Shown piece after piece: positions 37,142 through 45,182 of a stretch of DNA of 64,000 nucleotides; the stretch's first letter is position 1; every line of letters begins with the position of its first letter. Position numbers and translations under genes: made by a program. Source of the DNA: Phaeobacter sp. 22II1-1F12B (lineage in GTDB: Bacteria > Pseudomonadota > Alphaproteobacteria > Rhodobacterales > Rhodobacteraceae); NCBI RefSeq assembly GCF_002210165.1, contig NZ_AQQP01000014.1:1-64000 (forward strand). Direction: 5' to 3'. The notes beneath the pieces are model-generated. The model saw only the letters and a program-made list of their open reading frames with translations, did no database searches and had not been told where the DNA came from.

Positions 37142-37454
37142 TGGGGACCGGCACCTTCGTCCATGTATGACACCGGTGGGTTCAACAGAGTGCGGCCAGA
37201 AAGGTCAAGCCGAATCCGGGTGACATAGGGCCGCGAGGGCCAATTGCAGGGCATAAAACAAGGGAGACAGCGATTCTTGCGAAATCCCGCCGGTCGAAGG
37301 GCGACGTGATCGGTTCCGTCTTGGTACGTGGATTGCATTGGAACGGATCGATGCGGCCTTCTCCGCACGGGTGACGATCGCGAAGACTTCCAAGCAATCG
37401 CACGGGCAGCACTGGGGGCGTTGAGCCGCCCTGCCTCGTCGTCTGCTTTTGCCT
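37142..37454. other. 313-base gap upstream of yidC
   Basis: No gene-like frame. It should hold the yidC promoter and the 3' end of the EAL transcript, but no clear promoter hexamers or T-tailed hairpin were found. Confidence 0.4.
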
Positions 37455-38996
37455 CTAACCGGTGTCGCGGCGCAAGATCGGAGTATCGATCAGCGTCACC
37501 CGATGGGCGGTCAACCAGGAGAGTGTCTTTTCAAACGGCATGGGCCGCGCGATGCCAAAGCCCTGGACGTGATCGCAGCCAAGCTGCGCGAGTATCACAT
37601 GTTCACCCGAGGTCTCGACACCTTCTGCAAGGGTTTCAATCCCGAGCCGTTCGGCCATTGTGAGGATCGCCCCGATCATGCGCTGCTGTTCCGGGTCGAG
37701 ATCGGCACGCAGGACGAAAGATCTGTCGATCTTGATCCGGCTGATCGCAAACCGGCGGATCGAGGCTATCGAGGCATGACCGGTACCGAAATCGTCGAGG
37801 TCGATGTGACAACCCAGCTTGCCCAGCCCCAGCACGTTGCGCGTGACCATATCGTCAGAACAGCTGGTCACCACGGTTTCAAGTATCTCGACGCAAAGCC
37901 GCTCGGGTGTCAGATCGAACCTGTCGAGTTCCCATTTGATGCGATCCACCAGCGTGGGGTTACGCAATTCATCGGTGGCAAAGTTTACGCCGACCATGGG
38001 GACATCGAACCCAGCCTCGTCCCAAGCCTTCACCGCGCCAAGGGCGTGCTGCAACATGATCTGGCCAAGCCGTTCCCCGAGTCCGGCCTCTTCGAGGATC
38101 GGCAGGAATTCATTCGGGGGGATCATGCCATGTTCAGGGTGGTTCCAGCGTGCAAGCGCCTCGAACCCTGTCACCTTTCCCGTGTCCGAGGATACCTGCG
38201 GTTGGTACCAGGCAATGATCTGGCCGTTTTCGAGGGCATCTGCCGCTTCGTCATGCAGCGCGCGCCGGGTCCGCACACGTCGATGGAGTTCCAGCGAAAA
38301 GGCCCGGATGGCAGAGGGCCCGTTCAGCTGGGCGTCTGAAAGCGCGGTCGCGGCGGCGGCAATCCAGTCGTCAGAGGTTTTGCCGGGCGCGCGGCTGCGT
38401 TGGCAGAACCCGATGGAGCAGGACAGAAAAACCGACATGCCGTCGAGCTGAATCGGGTCCTCGAGCGCGGCCTGTATGCGTCCCGCAAGGCTGATGCAGG
38501 TTTCCAAATCAAGCTGCTGGACCGGGCTTGTACAGACACCAAACCGGTTGTCACCAAGCCGGGCAAGCGTATCGCTGGCCCGCAAAAAGCCCTGAATGCG
38601 CTGGCCGCATTGCACGACCACCTGATCCGCTGCCGCCTGCCCGTGCAGATCGACGAGATCGCGGTAATGGTCGATATCGATCAGGATGCAGACGGATTTG
38701 AGCCGTGTTGCACCGGTTCTCGAAAAGATATCCGCCGCGATTCGTTCGAACCCGTCCCGCATGATCAGTTCTGTGATGCGGTCGCGCGCGCCTGCGCCAC
38801 CGATCCCGTGCCGGGAATAAAGCCCCGTCGCGGCGAATAGCAGGGGTAGCCCGAGCGCGGTCAGAAGGAGGGCGATTTCGCCGCCAAACCAGAAGGCTGC
38901 AAGCGAGATGGCCGGGAGAAAAGCAATCGATGATGGCCCCGAGATCATCGGTGCAATCCAGTCCCGCAGTTTTACCAGGCTGTCGGGAATTCGCAT
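37455..38996 (-). CDS. EAL phosphodiesterase with degenerate GGDEF domain
   Basis: 513 residues. Two membrane segments (about 22-38 and 41-58) anchor a GGDEF domain (about 75-235) whose signature is GDNRF (148-152) instead of GGDEF, so cyclase activity is unlikely. The EAL domain (about 255-500) keeps the catalytic set: E279 in FEALARW, N338, E370, DDFGTG at 401-406, K422 in IKIDRSF, E458 in LAEGVE and Q478. Inferred role: membrane-bound c-di-GMP hydrolase, possibly with a regulatory GGDEF that binds GTP. It lies between ttcA and yidC. Confidence 0.92.
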   Translation of the reverse strand: MRIPDSLVKLRDWIAPMISGPSSIAFLPAISLAAFWFGGEIALLLTALGLPLLFAATGLYSRHGIGGAGARDRITELIMRDGFERIAADIFSRTGATRLKSVCILIDIDHYRDLVDLHGQAAADQVVVQCGQRIQGFLRASDTLARLGDNRFGVCTSPVQQLDLETCISLAGRIQAALEDPIQLDGMSVFLSCSIGFCQRSRAPGKTSDDWIAAAATALSDAQLNGPSAIRAFSLELHRRVRTRRALHDEAADALENGQIIAWYQPQVSSDTGKVTGFEALARWNHPEHGMIPPNEFLPILEEAGLGERLGQIMLQHALGAVKAWDEAGFDVPMVGVNFATDELRNPTLVDRIKWELDRFDLTPERLCVEILETVVTSCSDDMVTRNVLGLGKLGCHIDLDDFGTGHASIASIRRFAISRIKIDRSFVLRADLDPEQQRMIGAILTMAERLGIETLAEGVETSGEHVILAQLGCDHVQGFGIARPMPFEKTLSWLTAHRVTLIDTPILRRDTG

Positions 38997-39086
38997 GTCT
39001 TACCCTTCTTGATGCAGCTTGCACCAAGTGACACTAGGCAGGCGTGATCACTGCCCGGTTAACGTCCTTGGGATTTTTGCGACGAA

Positions 39087-39929
39087 TTAGTCGGGGTTTT
39101 TAGCAGTATCCCGCATCAGCCCCGCGAAATCGAAAAGCTGCGGGTCGAGCAGGTGCGAGGGGCGCGCATTCATCAGCGCGCGGAACATGACCTGACGGCG
39201 ACCGGGGCTGTTGGCTTCCCATGTATCGAGGATCTGCTTGACCTGCTGGCGTTGCAGCCCGTCCTGGCTGCCACAGAGATCGCAGGGAATGATCGGATAG
39301 TTCATATCGCGCGAAAACCGGTCGCAATCCGCTTCGGCCACGTGGGCGAGGGGGCGATAGACGAAAAGATCGCCCTCTTCGTTCAAGAGCTTGGGCGGCA
39401 TGGTCGCCAGCCGTCCGCCGTGGAACAGGTTCATGAAGAAGGTTTCGAGGATATCATCGCGATGATGGCCCAGCACCACGGCGGAACAGCCTTCTTCGCG
39501 GGCGATCCGGTAGAGGTTCCCGCGCCGCAACCGCGAACAGAGCGCGCAAAAGGTCCGGCCCTGCGGGATCTTGTCCATCACGATGGAATAGGTGTCCTGA
39601 TATTCAATCCGATGGGGGACGCCCATTTTCTCAAGGAATTCCGGCAGCACGGTTGCCGGAAATCCCGGCTGACCCTGATCGAGGTTGCAGGCAAGGATAT
39701 CGACCGGCAGCAACCCGCGCCATTGCAGCTCATGCAGGACAGCAAGCAGGGTATAGCTGTCCTTGCCGCCGGACAGGCAGACAAGCCAGCGTGCGCCCCG
39801 TTCGATCATGCCATATTGTTCGATGGCTTCGCGCGTCTGCCGCACGATGCGTTTGCGCAGCTTTTTGAACGCGGTGCTCGACGGCGCCCCGGCAAAAAGT
39901 GGATGTATATCGTCGTTTTCGTCCAGCAT
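39087..39929 (-). CDS. ttcA: tRNA 2-thiocytidine(32) synthetase TtcA
   Basis: 280 residues. PP-loop [10 protein letters not shown] activates C32 of tRNA; the CxxC pairs in [17 protein letters not shown] and [12 protein letters not shown] bind the iron-sulfur cluster used for thiolation. Length is typical. It follows yidD on the minus strand after a 51-base gap. Confidence 0.95.
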   Translation of the reverse strand: MLDENDDIHPLFAGAPSSTAFKKLRKRIVRQTREAIEQYGMIERGARWLVCLSGGKDSYTLLAVLHELQWRGLLPVDILACNLDQGQPGFPATVLPEFLEKMGVPHRIEYQDTYSIVMDKIPQGRTFCALCSRLRRGNLYRIAREEGCSAVVLGHHRDDILETFFMNLFHGGRLATMPPKLLNEEGDLFVYRPLAHVAEADCDRFSRDMNYPIIPCDLCGSQDGLQRQQVKQILDTWEANSPGRRQVMFRALMNARPSHLLDPQLFDFAGLMRDTAKNPD

Positions 39930-39980
39930 GTGCGAGCTTTAGTCGAGCGCCCCGTTCCGGGCAAGGGCGCGTTAAGAATG

Positions 39981-40199
39981 TCAGGGGACGTTATCTATGC
40001 CCGACCCGCCCAGAGGGTGACACCGTCCGATCCGGCGCAGGGCAAGCCAGCCGCCTTTCAGCCCGCCATGTTTTTCAATCGCTTCCAGTGCGTAGGCCGA
40101 ACAGGTCGGCTGATAGCGGCAATTGTACCCGACCCAGGGCGAGAAAATCAGCCGATAGGCGCGTACGGGCAGGGCGACGATATGGCCAAGCGGGGTCAT
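39981..40199 (-). CDS. yidD: Membrane protein insertion efficiency factor YidD
   Basis: 72 residues: YRLIFSPWVGYNCRYQPTCSAYALEAIEKHGGLKGGWLALRRIGRCHPLGGSGID contains the three conserved Cys of YidD. Overlaps rnpA by 4 bases. In most bacteria yidC follows directly; here ttcA and the EAL gene intervene. Confidence 0.95.
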   Translation of the reverse strand: MTPLGHIVALPVRAYRLIFSPWVGYNCRYQPTCSAYALEAIEKHGGLKGGWLALRRIGRCHPLGGSGIDNVP

Positions 40200-40543
40200 G
40201 GACGGGCATGCAGCTTGCGCAGCGCATAGCGCAGGTCTTTCTGAAGGTCGGTGAAATCGCGCTCGGCCGTTGCAGCGGCCCGTCCGATCAGCACGTAATC
40301 CCAGCCACTTTGCCCCGCATCGGGCAGGACAAGCCGCGCCGCTTCGCGCAACCGGCGCTTGGCACGGTTGCGGGCCACGGCATTGCCGACCTTCTTGGAG
40401 CAGGTGAACCCGACACGAATGCCGTCACCATCTTCGGGCCGCTTGCGGGCCTGTACCATCATCGAAGACGTGCCCTGACGCCGCGCACGGGCGGCGGCGA
40501 GGAAATCGGCGCGTTTCTTCAGAATGGCAAGTCCGGAACTCAT
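40196..40543 (-). CDS. rnpA: Ribonuclease P protein component
   Basis: 115 residues, basic. The signature RVGFTCSKKVGNAVARNRAKRRLREAAR is the RNR motif that binds RNase P RNA. It matures tRNA 5' ends. The long structured gap upstream separates it from rpmH. Confidence 0.95.
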   Translation of the reverse strand: MSSGLAILKKRADFLAAARARRQGTSSMMVQARKRPEDGDGIRVGFTCSKKVGNAVARNRAKRRLREAARLVLPDAGQSGWDYVLIGRAAATAERDFTDLQKDLRYALRKLHARP

Positions 40544-40615
40544 CGCACAGCCCCCTGCCTGCGGGAATAATCCGCATTCAGACGGCGAGCGAGCCGGGTT
40601 CCGGACAATAAAAGA

Positions 40616-40678
40616 GGCACCGCCGGAGGCCGTTTCCCAGTGCTGGTCGGTCCAGCGCGGAAAACCTCCGGCGGTGCC
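40616..40678 (-). terminator. Large inverted repeat between rpmH and rnpA
   Basis: GGCACCGCCGGAGG and CCTCCGGCGGTGCC are a perfect 14-bp inverted repeat flanking 35 bases that can pair further (TTTCC with GGAAA, CTGG with CCAG). On the minus strand, in the direction of transcription, it is followed by TCTTTTATT. It therefore looks like a terminator or attenuator that sets rpmH expression above rnpA. Confidence 0.7.
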
Positions 40679-40706
40679 ACGTCAATCCGTTCCCGAGGCG
40701 CGTTGT

Positions 40707-40841
40707 TTACGCGCTCAGTTCCTTACGGCCGCGGGCGCGACGTGCGTTCAGGATCTTGCGGCCGGCTTTGGTAGCCATGCGCGCACGGAAGCCGTGCCGC
40801 CGCTTGCGGACAAGATTAGAAGGTTGAAAGGTGCGTTTCAT
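40707..40841 (-). CDS. rpmH: 50S ribosomal protein L34
   Basis: 44 residues: [44 protein letters not shown], the complete L34. The start at 40841 is fixed by family alignment and a GGAGAG upstream. First gene of the rpmH-rnpA-yidD series. Confidence 0.96.
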   Translation of the reverse strand: MKRTFQPSNLVRKRRHGFRARMATKAGRKILNARRARGRKELSA

Positions 40842-40908
40842 GGCGCTCTCTCCAGTTTCGGGCGGGATGTGGCGCGGATTCGCCGGACCCCGGGTATAAG
40901 AAGCCCGG

Positions 40909-40937
40909 TCTCTACTGTGGGTTTCGCGGCAAGTCAA
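40909..40937 (-). promoter_or_regulatory. Promoter of rpmH
   Basis: On the minus strand TTGACT (40937-40932) and TAGAGA (40914-40909) are separated by exactly 17 bases, a near-consensus housekeeping promoter. Initiation about 6-8 bases further would give a leader of roughly 60 bases before rpmH. Confidence 0.6.
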
Positions 40938-41136
40938 ACCCTTCGGCAGAGAAATCGACAGCGCGTGAAACATTTCGCCCAGTCAGACAGGGCAAATCCC
41001 CTGGTTCCTCAAGTTATTCGGGAAATTTCGCTTCATAAAGCCATATTTGATCAAAGAAACGTCAATCCCCTGTTCCAGCCCCGGCGATTGCAGCATGAAG
41101 AATCCGGGCGGACAGAAGCGAAGCAAGGGCAGATCA

Positions 41137-41862
41137 ATGGCAGAATCGATGCAGTCTCCGGGGTGGCGGCGATACATTCCCATCGCCATCATCGCTGCGG
41201 TCGCCCTGATCGGCGCCTTTACTCTGCGCGATTACCTGAGTTTCGAGACACTGCGCGACAACCGGGAATCGCTTTTGCAGTTCCAGCGCGGCAACCCGCT
41301 GGTTCTGGGCGCGGTTTTCGTAGCGGTCTACGTGACCATCGTTTCCTTTTCCCTGCCCGGTGCGGCGGTTGCATCGGTGACGGGCGGCTTCCTGTTCGGC
41401 CTGCCGCTGGGCACGGCGCTGAATGTCATATCGGCCACCATCGGGGCCTCGGTCATCTTTCTTGCCGCGCGCTGGGGGCTGGGCGCGGCGCTGAGTGCTA
41501 GGATCGATGCCTCCGAAGGGCGGCTGAGGCGGCTGCGCGAAGGGCTGCGCGAAAATGAGATCAGCGTGATGCTCCTCTTGCGGCTGGTGCCTGCCGTTCC
41601 CTTCTTCGTGGCAAATCTGCTGCCAGCGCTGGTCGGGGTGCGGTTCGCTAATTTCTTCTGGACCACGGCGCTGGGCATCATCCCCGGCGCGCTGGTCTTC
41701 ACCTCTATCGGCGGCGGCCTTGGTGCGGTTTTCGACCGGGGCGAGTCGCCCGATCTGTCCTTGTTGTGGGAGCCGCGCATCATCGGTCCGATCCTCGGGC
41801 TTTGCGCCCTTGCGGCCCTGCCGATGGTCATCAAGGCATTTCGGGGCGGCAAAGGGGTTTGA
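41137..41862 (+). CDS. TVP38/TMEM64 family membrane protein
   Basis: 241 residues from MAESMQSPGW; longer in-frame starts add non-conserved sequence. Hydrophobic segments begin at about residue 12. SFSLPGAAVASVTGGFLFGLPLGTALNVISATIGASVIFLAARWGLG and LRLVPAVPFFVANLLPALVGVRFANFFWTTALGIIPGALVFTSIG are the DedA-like VTT signatures. Likely a lipid scramblase or transporter-like protein in the inner membrane. Only two bases separate its stop from the flavoprotein gene. Confidence 0.85.
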   Translation: MAESMQSPGWRRYIPIAIIAAVALIGAFTLRDYLSFETLRDNRESLLQFQRGNPLVLGAVFVAVYVTIVSFSLPGAAVASVTGGFLFGLPLGTALNVISATIGASVIFLAARWGLGAALSARIDASEGRLRRLREGLRENEISVMLLLRLVPAVPFFVANLLPALVGVRFANFFWTTALGIIPGALVFTSIGGGLGAVFDRGESPDLSLLWEPRIIGPILGLCALAALPMVIKAFRGGKGV

Positions 41863-41864
41863 AA

Positions 41865-43283
41865 ATGGAACGGATCAAGACGGATATCCTCGTGATCGGT
41901 GCCGGTTCCGCCGGGCTTTCGGTTGCGGCCGGTGCGGTGCAGATGGGGGCTAAGGTTGTTCTGCTCGAAGGGCACAAGATGGGCGGCGATTGCCTGAACT
42001 ATGGCTGCGTCCCGTCCAAGGCTCTGATCGCCAGCGCCAAGGTCGCCCATCAGCAAGCGCATTCAGCCCCATTTGGTGTGGCAAACGTAGTGCCCGACGT
42101 CGACTACAAGGCTGTCATGGAGCATGTCGCCGGGGTGATAGAGACCATCGCGCCTGTCGACAGCGAAGAGCGGTTCGAGGGGCTGGGCGTCAGGGTCATC
42201 CGCGAATTCGGCCATTTCATCTCGAAATCCGAGGTGCAGGCCGGAGACACCATAATTTCAGCCAGACGCATTGTCATCGCCACCGGGGCACGACCGATGG
42301 TGCCGCCGATCAAAGGCTTGGACAGCGTCGACTACCTGACGAACGTGACGCTGTTCGACCTGCGCGAAAAACCGGAACATCTGCTGATTATCGGAGGCGG
42401 CCCGATCGGGATGGAGATGGCGCAGGCGCACCGTCGCCTCGGCGCACGGGTCACGGTGATCGAAGGCAGCAAGGTGCTGGGCAGGGGAGATCCGGAACTC
42501 GTGCGCCATGTGACGGAGGCACTGACCGGGGAAGGCGTCGAGATCGTCGAAGAGGCCGAGGTTTCAACCGTTGAACAGGTCGACGGGGGCATTCAGGTCA
42601 GCTGCGAAGACGGACGTGCATTCACCGGCTCGCACCTGCTGGTGGCGGTGGGCCGCATCTCGAATACAGAAAAGCTGAACCTCGGAGCTGCCGGAGTCGA
42701 AACAACCGACAAAGGCATTCGCACAGATGGCGGTCTGCGCACCACGAACCGCCGGGTCTATGCCATTGGCGACGTGGCGGGCGGGATGCAGTTCACCCAT
42801 GTTGCGGGGTATCACGCCGGGGTCGTGATCCGTTCGCTGCTTTTTGCGTTGCCCTCCAGGGCCAAGACCGATCACATCCCGCAGGTGACCTATTGCGACC
42901 CGGAACTGGCGCAGATCGGCCTTACCGAAGACGGTGCACGCGCGATGTACGGAGATCAGACGGAATGTGTACGGTTTTCATACGCCGAAAATGACCGTGC
43001 CCAGGCCGAACGCAAAACCGATGGGATGATCAAGGTGGTGGTGGTCAAGGGGCGTCCTGTGGGGGCCTCTATCGTCGGACATCAGGCGGGGGAGCATATC
43101 AACCTTTGGGCGCTGGTTCTGGCGAACAAGATGAAGATGTCGCAGATCGCGGGGATGGTTTCGCCCTATCCGATCATTGGTGAAATCAGCAAACGTGCTG
43201 CCGGGGCCTATTTCTCCCCGAAACTGTTTGATAACAAAACAGTCAAACTCGTGCTTGGGGCTATCCAGAGATGGCTGCCCTGA
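41865..43283 (+). CDS. MerA/Lpd-like FAD disulfide oxidoreductase, C-terminal His replaced
   Basis: 472 residues. FAD site DILVIGAGSAGLSVAAGA, redox disulfide GGDCLNYGCVPSKAL (C43, C48), NAD(P) site LLIIGGGPIGMEMAQAHRRLG, second FAD motif VYAIGDVAGG and a dimerisation domain. At the place of the catalytic His-Pro of glutathione reductase and lipoamide dehydrogenase it reads SPYPIIGE (S433-E440), so the proton-donating His is missing, a trait shared with mercuric reductase. No MerA N-terminal heavy-metal domain is present. Paired with the TVP38 gene, a partnership found as a fusion in other Proteobacteria. Substrate unknown. Confidence 0.88.
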   Translation: MERIKTDILVIGAGSAGLSVAAGAVQMGAKVVLLEGHKMGGDCLNYGCVPSKALIASAKVAHQQAHSAPFGVANVVPDVDYKAVMEHVAGVIETIAPVDSEERFEGLGVRVIREFGHFISKSEVQAGDTIISARRIVIATGARPMVPPIKGLDSVDYLTNVTLFDLREKPEHLLIIGGGPIGMEMAQAHRRLGARVTVIEGSKVLGRGDPELVRHVTEALTGEGVEIVEEAEVSTVEQVDGGIQVSCEDGRAFTGSHLLVAVGRISNTEKLNLGAAGVETTDKGIRTDGGLRTTNRRVYAIGDVAGGMQFTHVAGYHAGVVIRSLLFALPSRAKTDHIPQVTYCDPELAQIGLTEDGARAMYGDQTECVRFSYAENDRAQAERKTDGMIKVVVVKGRPVGASIVGHQAGEHINLWALVLANKMKMSQIAGMVSPYPIIGEISKRAAGAYFSPKLFDNKTVKLVLGAIQRWLP

Positions 43284-43299
43284 AGATGGAACTGGCTTG

Positions 43300-44685
43300 A
43301 TGCTGAACACGCTGTCCGGGCGCATTCTGGTTTTGACCACGCTGTTCGTGATGCTGGCCGAGATTTTCATTCTCGTGCCCTCGGTGTCGCGATACCGCGA
43401 AGTCTACCTGGGCGACCGGCTTGAACGCGCCCAGATCGCGTCGCTGGCCCTGCTGGCGGACGAGATGATCGACATGGATCTGGAGGCCGAGCTTCTGGAA
43501 AACGCCGAGGTTTTCAACGTCGTTCTCCGGCGCGATGAGATGCGGCAACTGGTTCTGTCCTCGCCCATCCCGGATTCAATCTCCGAGACCTTCGACATGC
43601 GCGAGTCAAGCGCGCTGGGCCTGATGAAGGATGCGCTGAAGCGGCTGGTCACTCCGGGCAACCAGATCATCCGGGTTATCGGCGCGCCGGTCCGAGATGC
43701 CGGGCTTCTCATTGAGATCACGATGGAATCCGGTCCCTTGCGGCAAGGTATGATCGATTACGGTATCCGCGTTCTTACCCTCTCTGTCATCATCTCGCTG
43801 ATTGCCGCGATGCTGCTGTTCTTTGCCGTGCGCATGTTGCTGGTCAAACCGATCAAGCGCGTGATCGGCAATATGAAACGCTATGCGGCGGATCCAGAGG
43901 ATTCGCGGGGGATCATCGAACCCGGCGCGGGTATTCGGGAATTGCGCGAAGCCGAAGAGGCGCTTTACGGACTCCAGACCGAACTGACCCATGCCTTGCG
44001 GCAAAAGGAACGGCTTGCGCAACTGGGCGGCGCAGTCGCCCGTGTCAGTCACGACCTGCGCAATATCCTCGCTTCGGCACAGCTTTTTACCGACCGGATC
44101 GAGACCAGCGAGGATCCGCTGGTGCGTCGCATGGCGCCCAAGCTTGTGAATTCGATTGCCCGGGCGATTTCGCTTTGCGAAAGCACGCTGGCTTTCGGTC
44201 GCGCCGAAGAGCCCGGACCGACCTTGTCACTGGTGCGTCTGGGCTCGGTCGTCGATGACGTGATCGCCAGCGAAAGCATCGCCGTCGAAGACAGTGGCAG
44301 CACACTGACGCGGGATGTACCGGGCGACATGATGCTACGCGCCGATCCCGAGCAGTTATTCCGGGTGATTCTGAATCTTGTCCGCAATGCGCACCAGGCG
44401 TTGATCTCCGCGCGCCGCAGCGGGGTCGTGACCATCTCGGCGCGCGATACCGAGGAGGCGTGGTATATTACCGTTTCCGACACCGGTCCCGGGTTGCCCG
44501 CTAAGGCACGCGAACATCTCTTCCAGCCTTTTCAGGGCGGTGCACGCAAGGGCGGTTCCGGCTTGGGCCTCGCCATCGCCTCCGAACTGGTGCGCGGTCA
44601 CGGCGGCGCGTTGCGGCTGGTAACCTCGACGGATGAAGGCACAACCTTCGAGATCCGGCTGCCCAAGGGGCAAGACATCATTTAA
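43300..44685 (+). CDS. HAMP-domain sensor histidine kinase
   Basis: 461 residues from the ATG at 43300. First membrane segment at about 8-30, a short extracytoplasmic sensor part, second membrane segment near 150-175, HAMP, then HisKA RVSHDLRNILASAQLF with the phospho-acceptor His. N-box LNLVRNAHQALI, G1 VSDTGPGLP and G2 GGSGLGLAIASELVRGHGG show an intact HATPase. No response regulator gene is adjacent, so it is an orphan in this window. It is 17 bases behind the flavoprotein gene. Confidence 0.9.
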   Translation: MLNTLSGRILVLTTLFVMLAEIFILVPSVSRYREVYLGDRLERAQIASLALLADEMIDMDLEAELLENAEVFNVVLRRDEMRQLVLSSPIPDSISETFDMRESSALGLMKDALKRLVTPGNQIIRVIGAPVRDAGLLIEITMESGPLRQGMIDYGIRVLTLSVIISLIAAMLLFFAVRMLLVKPIKRVIGNMKRYAADPEDSRGIIEPGAGIRELREAEEALYGLQTELTHALRQKERLAQLGGAVARVSHDLRNILASAQLFTDRIETSEDPLVRRMAPKLVNSIARAISLCESTLAFGRAEEPGPTLSLVRLGSVVDDVIASESIAVEDSGSTLTRDVPGDMMLRADPEQLFRVILNLVRNAHQALISARRSGVVTISARDTEEAWYITVSDTGPGLPAKAREHLFQPFQGGARKGGSGLGLAIASELVRGHGGALRLVTSTDEGTTFEIRLPKGQDII

Positions 44686-44694
44686 CTTCAAATC

Positions 44695-44711
44695 GGGGGT
44701 TGCAAACCCCC
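44695..44711 (+). terminator. Hairpin after the sensor kinase gene
   Basis: GGGGGTT-GCA-AACCCCC, 7 bp, nine bases after the kinase stop and ahead of the tRNA gene. It has no T-tract, so its terminator role is uncertain. Confidence 0.4.
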
Positions 44712-44739
44712 CGCGCCTTGTCTACATCCCGCCCTCAGT

Positions 44740-44816
44740 GGACCGATAGCTCAGCTGGATAGAGTACTTGACTACGAATCAAGGGGTCGGGGGTTCGAAT
44801 CCTCCTCGGTCCGCCA
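44740..44816 (+). tRNA. tRNA-Arg (anticodon ACG)
   Basis: A 77-base cloverleaf: acceptor GGACCGA/TCGGTCC, D-arm GCTC...GAGT, anticodon stem CTTGA/TCAAG with loop CTACGAA (anticodon ACG, read as ICG after deamination), T-arm GGGGG/CCTCC with TTCGAAT loop, discriminator G and encoded CCA. It decodes CGU/CGC/CGA Arg codons. A terminator follows. Confidence 0.95.
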
Positions 44817-44841
44817 CTACCACATTTTCCCGGATGTCGTT

Positions 44842-44873
44842 GGGTCGCCTTGGGCGGCCCTTTTGCTTTGTTT
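44842..44873 (+). terminator. Terminator of the tRNA-Arg gene
   Basis: GGGTCGCC pairs with GGCGGCCC (8 bp, one G-T) across a TTG loop, followed by TTTTGCTTTGTTT. Confidence 0.8.
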
Positions 44874-45125
44874 CTGTGGATTTCAGCCGTTTTTCCGGGT
44901 TTTTGCTGTCAGATGACAGCATGTGCGAGAGGGATGAAATTCGACAAAGCTGTCAGGGCGGCGATTTCCGTGCTCAGGTGGATGATGCCGATTTGGCGTT
45001 CAAACAACTGGGGCGAAAGGATCAGCGAAGCCTTCCTCGCCAAATCGGAGCGGTGTTCGGCAAAGCGTGTCTAGCTGCCTCAGGTTGCGTCTTCGCGTCC
45101 CAAAACAGGATTGCCTGACGGATGC

Positions 45126-45160
45126 AGGACAGCCTCGGAAACCGTTTCCGAGGCTGTCCT
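45126..45160. repeat. Perfect 17-bp inverted repeat
   Basis: AGGACAGCCTCGGAAAC and GTTTCCGAGGCTGTCCT are exact reverse complements with one base between them. It lies 22 bases past the stop of the minus-strand decarboxylase gene, so it may end that transcript, though neither side has a T-tract. It could also be the junction of an excised or decayed element. Confidence 0.75.
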
Positions 45161-45182
45161 GACCTTACGACCAACCGTAGCG

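Larger units (their letters stand above)
44817..45182. other. Gap downstream of tRNA-Arg
   Basis: No intact gene. It holds the tRNA terminator, a minus-strand frame without a start codon (44914-45073) whose translation looks protein-like (contains SPQLFERQIGIIHLSTEIAA), and a perfect inverted repeat at 45126-45160. The frame may be a remnant of a mobile or decayed gene beside the tRNA. Confidence 0.4.
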
